A DNA stretch of 10,439 nt from Calditrichota bacterium (GTDB lineage: Bacteria > Calditrichota > Calditrichia > RBG-13-44-9). The notes below the pieces were generated by a model, which saw only the letters and a program-made list of their open reading frames with translations, did no database searches and had not been told where the DNA came from. Shown one piece after another: positions 6,972-10,439 of this stretch; the first letter of the stretch is position 1; each line of letters begins with the position of its first letter. The DNA is taken from positions 1 to 10,439 of the forward strand of contig JAJRXE010000077.1 of NCBI GenBank assembly GCA_024276455.1, given 5' to 3'. Position numbers and translations under genes: made by a program.

Positions 6972-8318
6972 ATGAGATTAAAGGGGATAATGGTTACATT
7001 GGTTTGGCTACTTTTAATGGGGGTGCCGGTTGGTGCCCAGCAAGTTATTACGCTAAGCTGGGACGATGTGGTGGGATTGACCCGCCAGCAGAATCTGGAA
7101 CTGCAGATGGTGCGCCAGGACTACCGTTACCAAAATTTGAACCGCTGGAAAGCGTATGCCGATTTTTTACCCACCGTGAATTACCAATTTCAGCGGATTA
7201 ATAACATTGAGCTGCCGGAATTTGTCTTTATGGGACGGCGCATCAAAGTGGGAACCGATTTCAATTTTGTCCACGCCTTTCAGCTGCAGTATCCCCTCTT
7301 TCTGGGTGGGGCGCGAATTGCCAACAGTCGGATTCAGAACAGCCTGCGTAAATCTCTGAAAGCCCAGTTGGAAGGCAAGGAAGAAGAAGTGGTGCTTCAA
7401 GCCCTGGAGGCTTATTTTCGGATCATTCTTTCGGACGCCCTGATTGCGGTGAATGTTCGGGCGCAGGAAGCGGCCAAAGCCAACCTGGAGCAGGTGGAAA
7501 AATTTTACCAGGCCGGCACCGCCTCGAAACTGGATTATTTGCGGGCTAAAACCCGCTATTCTCAAACGATTGCGCCTTTGACCTCGGCCCGCAATGCCAA
7601 AAAACTGGCGCTGGAAAACTTGAAATACCTCCTCAATATTCCGCCCCGGGACTCCCTGGTGGTGCTGGACACCCTGGCGATACAATCGTTTTTTCAGGAA
7701 CGGCCTGACCTGACGCTGGCGGATTTGCAGCAAATGGCTCTGGAAAATCGGCCGGAACTCCGCATGGTTCGGGAGCAAAAAAATGTGGCCGGTGGGCAAA
7801 AATTGTTGGCCGCATCCAAATTTTTACCCTCGGTGGTTTTCAGTGCCATGGTTCAACACCAGGCTCAGTTGAATACTCCCCGGGTCACCTGGAACGATTA
7901 CACCCGGGTGAAAAATATTGGTCTGACCGTGCAGTTCCCCCTTTTTGAAGGGGGAAAACGCGGGATTGAATACCAGCAGGCCCGCATTGTAGATCGGAAG
8001 GCCTCCTTACAAATTGAGCAAACCCGCCGGGCAATTTTGTTGGAGGTGGAAACGGCGTATTGGAAATACCTGGAGGCCAGGGAGAACCTTTCCAGTTTGC
8101 AGCAAGCTCATCTGGAGGCGCGGGAAGCTTTGCGGCTGGCCAATTTGAATTACAAAGAAGGAATGGCCACCCAGGTGGATGTCTTAAATGCCCAGCTGGC
8201 CTTCACCAGCAGCGATGCACGCTACCAACAGGGAATCTTCGACTACAATCTCTCGCAATTGCGGTTGCTCAAGGCGCTGGGACTCCTGAAACGAATCTGG
8301 CAAACTGACAAACATTGA
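6972..8318 (+). CDS. TolC-family outer-membrane efflux channel
   Basis: A 448-residue protein starting at ATG 6972 with GGGAGG 5 bases upstream. A signal peptide covers about 1-22 (cut after GVPVGA). The mature protein shows the two repeated halves of the outer-membrane efflux protein family: LSWDDVVGLTRQQNLELQM near the start of repeat one and LADLQQMALENRPELRMVREQ near the start of repeat two. Long Ala/Gln/Leu/Glu-rich helices form the periplasmic tunnel. Strand segments FQLQYPLFLGGARIA and IGLTVQFPLFEGGKRGIEY mark the short barrel strands, and the conserved NYKEGMATQVDVLNAQ and YNLSQLRLLKALG close the protein. It forms the trimeric duct carrying substrate from the RND pump across the outer membrane. 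The next gene follows after 15 bases. Confidence 0.96.
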   Translation: MRLKGIMVTLVWLLLMGVPVGAQQVITLSWDDVVGLTRQQNLELQMVRQDYRYQNLNRWKAYADFLPTVNYQFQRINNIELPEFVFMGRRIKVGTDFNFVHAFQLQYPLFLGGARIANSRIQNSLRKSLKAQLEGKEEEVVLQALEAYFRIILSDALIAVNVRAQEAAKANLEQVEKFYQAGTASKLDYLRAKTRYSQTIAPLTSARNAKKLALENLKYLLNIPPRDSLVVLDTLAIQSFFQERPDLTLADLQQMALENRPELRMVREQKNVAGGQKLLAASKFLPSVVFSAMVQHQAQLNTPRVTWNDYTRVKNIGLTVQFPLFEGGKRGIEYQQARIVDRKASLQIEQTRRAILLEVETAYWKYLEARENLSSLQQAHLEAREALRLANLNYKEGMATQVDVLNAQLAFTSSDARYQQGIFDYNLSQLRLLKALGLLKRIWQTDKH

Positions 8319-8336
8319 ATGGGAAGGAGATAGATG

Positions 8337-9455
8337 ATGAAAAAGATTCTTGCTCTTCTTTTAATCGGCGGATTGGTGGTTTTACTTTCCTGTTCGAAAG
8401 GGGGAGAAACCGGAAAAGAAATTGTTGTTCCGGTGAGGACCTTTATCCTGAAGGCGGACTCCATTGCCACCTACCTGGAAGTTACCGGGGGACTGGAAGC
8501 CGGACACGATGCGCTGGTGTACAGCACCATTGCGGAGAAATTGGTGGAAATTCGCAAGCCGGTGGGGAGCTGGGTCCGCAAAAACGAGGTGATTGCCGTA
8601 CAGGACAACGACTTGTGGAAGGAAATTTTGAAGCAGGCGAAGGCAGCATTGAGTTCGGCCCAAGCGCGATTCGAGCAGGTTAAAAGCGATTACCAGCGTT
8701 TCGAACGGTTGTACCAGGAGAAGGCGATTAGTCAGCAACAATGGGATCAAATCAAAGCGACTTACCAGGATGCCGAATCCGGTTTACGACGGGCGAAAGC
8801 GGCCTATTTGCAAAGCAAAGAACAGTACGACAACACCTTCATTCGTGCACCTTTCGACGGAATGGTGGGGACGTTTAATTTTGAGGTAGGAGAAATGATT
8901 CCTGCCGGGCAGCCGGTGACCCGGATTGTAAACAATCGCCTGGTGAAAGCCGAGCTCTACGTACCGGACATTCACATCGGTCGATTGAAAATCGGGCAGC
9001 CGGTGCTGGGACTTTTTCCAAATTACCCCGGAAAACGTTTCTACGGAAAGGTGACCCGCATTGACCCTACCATTGATCCCCAGAGCCGGACTTTCCGGGT
9101 GGTGGTCAGTTTCGAAAACAAACAGGGAGAGTTGAAATCGGGCATGTTTGGGCGTTTTTACATCACCACGGAATTCCACCGGCAAACGCTGGTGGTGCCG
9201 GACAATGCGGTGATTACCCGGACGGAATTGAAAGTGGATCCGCAAACCGGAGAGACCTACACGGTGCCACGCCGGTTTGTCTTTGTGGTAGAAGACAGCG
9301 TGGCCCGGCTTCGCCCGGTAAAAACCGGGATCGAATCCCGCGGACGGGTGGAAATTTTGCAGGGCCTTCGGGTTGGCGATCAGGTGATTGTGGTGGGGCA
9401 AAAAGTGGTGAAAGACGGAGAAAAAGTCCATATCGTAAGTCCGGGAGAAGAATAA
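8337..9455 (+). CDS. RND efflux periplasmic adaptor (membrane fusion) lipoprotein
   Basis: About 372 residues. Two adjacent ATGs exist (8334, 8337); the second has better spacing from GGAAGGAG (8322-8329). A type II signal peptide ends in the lipobox LLSC, so the adaptor is lipid-anchored, as in AcrA. The first half-lipoyl region (about 55-93, KLVEIRKPVGSWVRKNEVIA) leads into a helical hairpin (about 94-165, rich in Ala/Gln/Glu with ERLYQEKAISQQQWDQ at its turn). The second half-lipoyl region follows (FIRAPFDGMVG, FEVGEMIPAGQPV). Next come the beta-barrel domain (VKAELYVPDIHIGRLKIGQPV, GKVTRIDPTIDPQSRTFRV) and the membrane-proximal domain (LVVPDNAVI to GDQVIVVGQKVVKDGEKV). It bridges the TolC channel encoded before it and the RND pump encoded after it. 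Confidence 0.95.
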   Translation: MKKILALLLIGGLVVLLSCSKGGETGKEIVVPVRTFILKADSIATYLEVTGGLEAGHDALVYSTIAEKLVEIRKPVGSWVRKNEVIAVQDNDLWKEILKQAKAALSSAQARFEQVKSDYQRFERLYQEKAISQQQWDQIKATYQDAESGLRRAKAAYLQSKEQYDNTFIRAPFDGMVGTFNFEVGEMIPAGQPVTRIVNNRLVKAELYVPDIHIGRLKIGQPVLGLFPNYPGKRFYGKVTRIDPTIDPQSRTFRVVVSFENKQGELKSGMFGRFYITTEFHRQTLVVPDNAVITRTELKVDPQTGETYTVPRRFVFVVEDSVARLRPVKTGIESRGRVEILQGLRVGDQVIVVGQKVVKDGEKVHIVSPGEE

Positions 9456-9490
9456 ATAAACGACGGTACCCGGACAAAGAGAGGGATGCA

Positions 9491-9514
9491 ATGAATTACC
9501 AGAAGTCCATTTGA
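9491..9514 (+). other. 7-codon mini-ORF in the adaptor-pump spacer
   Basis: ATG at 9491 follows a ribosome-like GAGAGGG and encodes MNYQKSI then TGA, 19 bases before the RND pump start and in another frame. It may be a chance start, a remnant, or a leader that keeps ribosomes near the pump start. No conserved peptide is recognised. Confidence 0.15.
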
Positions 9515-9533
9515 TTAATCGGTGAGGGAAAAA

Positions 9534-10439
9534 ATGAAACTGGTGGAATTTTCCATTCGACGGCGCGTTACCTTGAGCATGATTTACCTGATTATTATCG
9601 GATTTGCCCTTTTTTCGTACACTCAGCTAAAGGTCGATCTTTACCCCAACATTCAGTTTCCGGTGGTGGGCATTATTACCACCTACGAGGGAGTGGGGCC
9701 GGAAGACATGGAGAATCTGGTGGCGCGCCCCATCGAGGAGGCGGTTTCGGCCACCAAAAACGTTAAAAAGGTGCATTCTCAGGTATCGCAGGGGGTGTGT
9801 ATTACCCTGCTGGAATTTGACTGGGGCACCGACATGGAACAGGCGGAAAACGACGTACGCAAGCGGATTGATCTGGTGCGGGATTTTCTTCCGGATGAAG
9901 CCAGTGAGCCGTTAACGTTTGCTTTCGATCCTTCCATGGCCCCAGTACAGTTTCTGGTGTTGAACTCGCCGTACATGGGGCCAGCCGAATTGCGCCAGCT
10001 GGGCGAGAATAAAATTGAACCGTTGCTGGAACGCATTGAAGGGGTGGCCAGTGCAGAAACGGCCGGAGGATTGGAGCGGCAGATCAATGTAAAACTGAAT
10101 CCGGCGCGTCTGGCGGCTCATATGCTCTCTCCGGTGGATGTAACCAACGCTATCCGGGCGCAGGGCGCCCTGTTCTCGGCCGGACATATCGAGACTCGCA
10201 CCACGAACTTTAATCTAAAAATCAGCAGCGAATACACCTCGCTGGAGCAGATTAAGAATGTGGTACTGAAATACACCCGCAACGGGCCATTGCTTTTAAA
10301 AGATGTGGCGGTGGTGGAAGACGGTTACAAAGAAATGGTGGGCGATGTTCGGGCAAACTACAACGAGAGCGTTTACATTCGGATCTTCAAGCAATCCGAC
10401 GCCAATACTGTGCAGACCTGCCGCAATGTTAAAAAAGCC
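9534..10439 (+). CDS. RND-family efflux transporter (HAE1/AcrB type), N-terminal part
   Basis: Open for 302 codons from ATG 9534 (ribosome site GGTGAGGGA at 9521-9529) to the right edge; a full protein would be about 1000-1050 residues. A cytoplasmic start, KLVEFSIRRRV, precedes membrane helix 1 (about 12-30). The family signature LKVDLYPNIQFPVVGIITTYEGVGPEDMENLVARPIEEAV (split over 32-71) is typical of the porter domain. It is followed by FDWGTDMEQAENDVRKRID (95-113), the porter PN1/PN2 region, and GPLLLKDVAVVEDGY (251-265). The inner-membrane trimer uses the proton gradient to expel hydrophobic or amphiphilic compounds. The sequence looks like the HAE1 class rather than the metal-exporting CzcA class, but the membrane residues that decide this are outside the window. 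It ends a regulator-channel-adaptor-pump operon. Confidence 0.96.
   Translation, partial: MKLVEFSIRRRVTLSMIYLIIIGFALFSYTQLKVDLYPNIQFPVVGIITTYEGVGPEDMENLVARPIEEAVSATKNVKKVHSQVSQGVCITLLEFDWGTDMEQAENDVRKRIDLVRDFLPDEASEPLTFAFDPSMAPVQFLVLNSPYMGPAELRQLGENKIEPLLERIEGVASAETAGGLERQINVKLNPARLAAHMLSPVDVTNAIRAQGALFSAGHIETRTTNFNLKISSEYTSLEQIKNVVLKYTRNGPLLLKDVAVVEDGYKEMVGDVRANYNESVYIRIFKQSDANTVQTCRNVKKA

Noticed and set aside
7167..7799. 210-codon minus-strand ORF opposite the TolC gene
   Set aside because: It lies wholly within a well-supported TolC-family gene and has biased, domain-free composition.
8784..9491. 235-codon minus-strand ORF opposite the adaptor gene
   Set aside because: It is antisense to a clear RND adaptor; its His/Pro/Phe-rich composition and lack of any domain mark it as a shadow frame.

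Overview
The window reads as accessory cell-envelope DNA from a Gram-negative bacterium. It encodes a TonB-dependent outer-membrane receptor, a periplasmic YfiR-type protein, a TolC-type outer-membrane channel, a lipoprotein membrane-fusion subunit and an RND pump. Base composition looks close to half G+C in genes, with AT-rich spacers. Clear purine-rich ribosome binding sites precede most genes, which argues against typical Bacteroidia. The receptor style and the receptor/YfiR/kinase gene order resemble bacteria of the FCB superphylum (for example Calditrichota) or delta-proteobacterial-like lineages. This assignment is an impression, not a measurement.

Left half (1-4999), minus strand: a tightly packed three-gene operon read right to left. 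A 730-residue TonB-dependent receptor (4999-2807) overlaps by 11 bases a YfiR/DUF4154 periplasmic protein (2817-2240). That gene in turn overlaps by 4 bases (ATGA) the start of a membrane sensor histidine kinase (2243 to beyond the left edge; 747 codons visible). The kinase is easy to miss because its stop codon lies outside the window. The YfiR gene carries a -1 frameshift at a six-A run (2465-2460). Its conserved C-terminal third is intact in the next frame and ends exactly at the kinase start. The kinase's membrane-bounded periplasmic domain looks like the CHASE8-type domain of YfiN, the diguanylate cyclase controlled by YfiR in Pseudomonas. This suggests a YfiB-YfiR-YfiN-like relay with the cyclase output replaced by a phosphorelay output.

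Middle (5000-6154): a 309-base AT-rich divergent spacer with an 8-base inverted repeat near its right end, then a 281-residue secreted protein of unknown function on the plus strand.

Right half (6155-10439), plus strand: a TetR-family regulator with a perfect 8+8-base palindromic operator just upstream of its ribosome binding site. It is followed by a TolC-like channel, an RND periplasmic adaptor lipoprotein and the first 302 codons of an HAE1/AcrB-like RND transporter. This is a self-regulated tripartite efflux operon that continues past the right edge. No RNA genes, insertion sequences or CRISPR arrays were seen.
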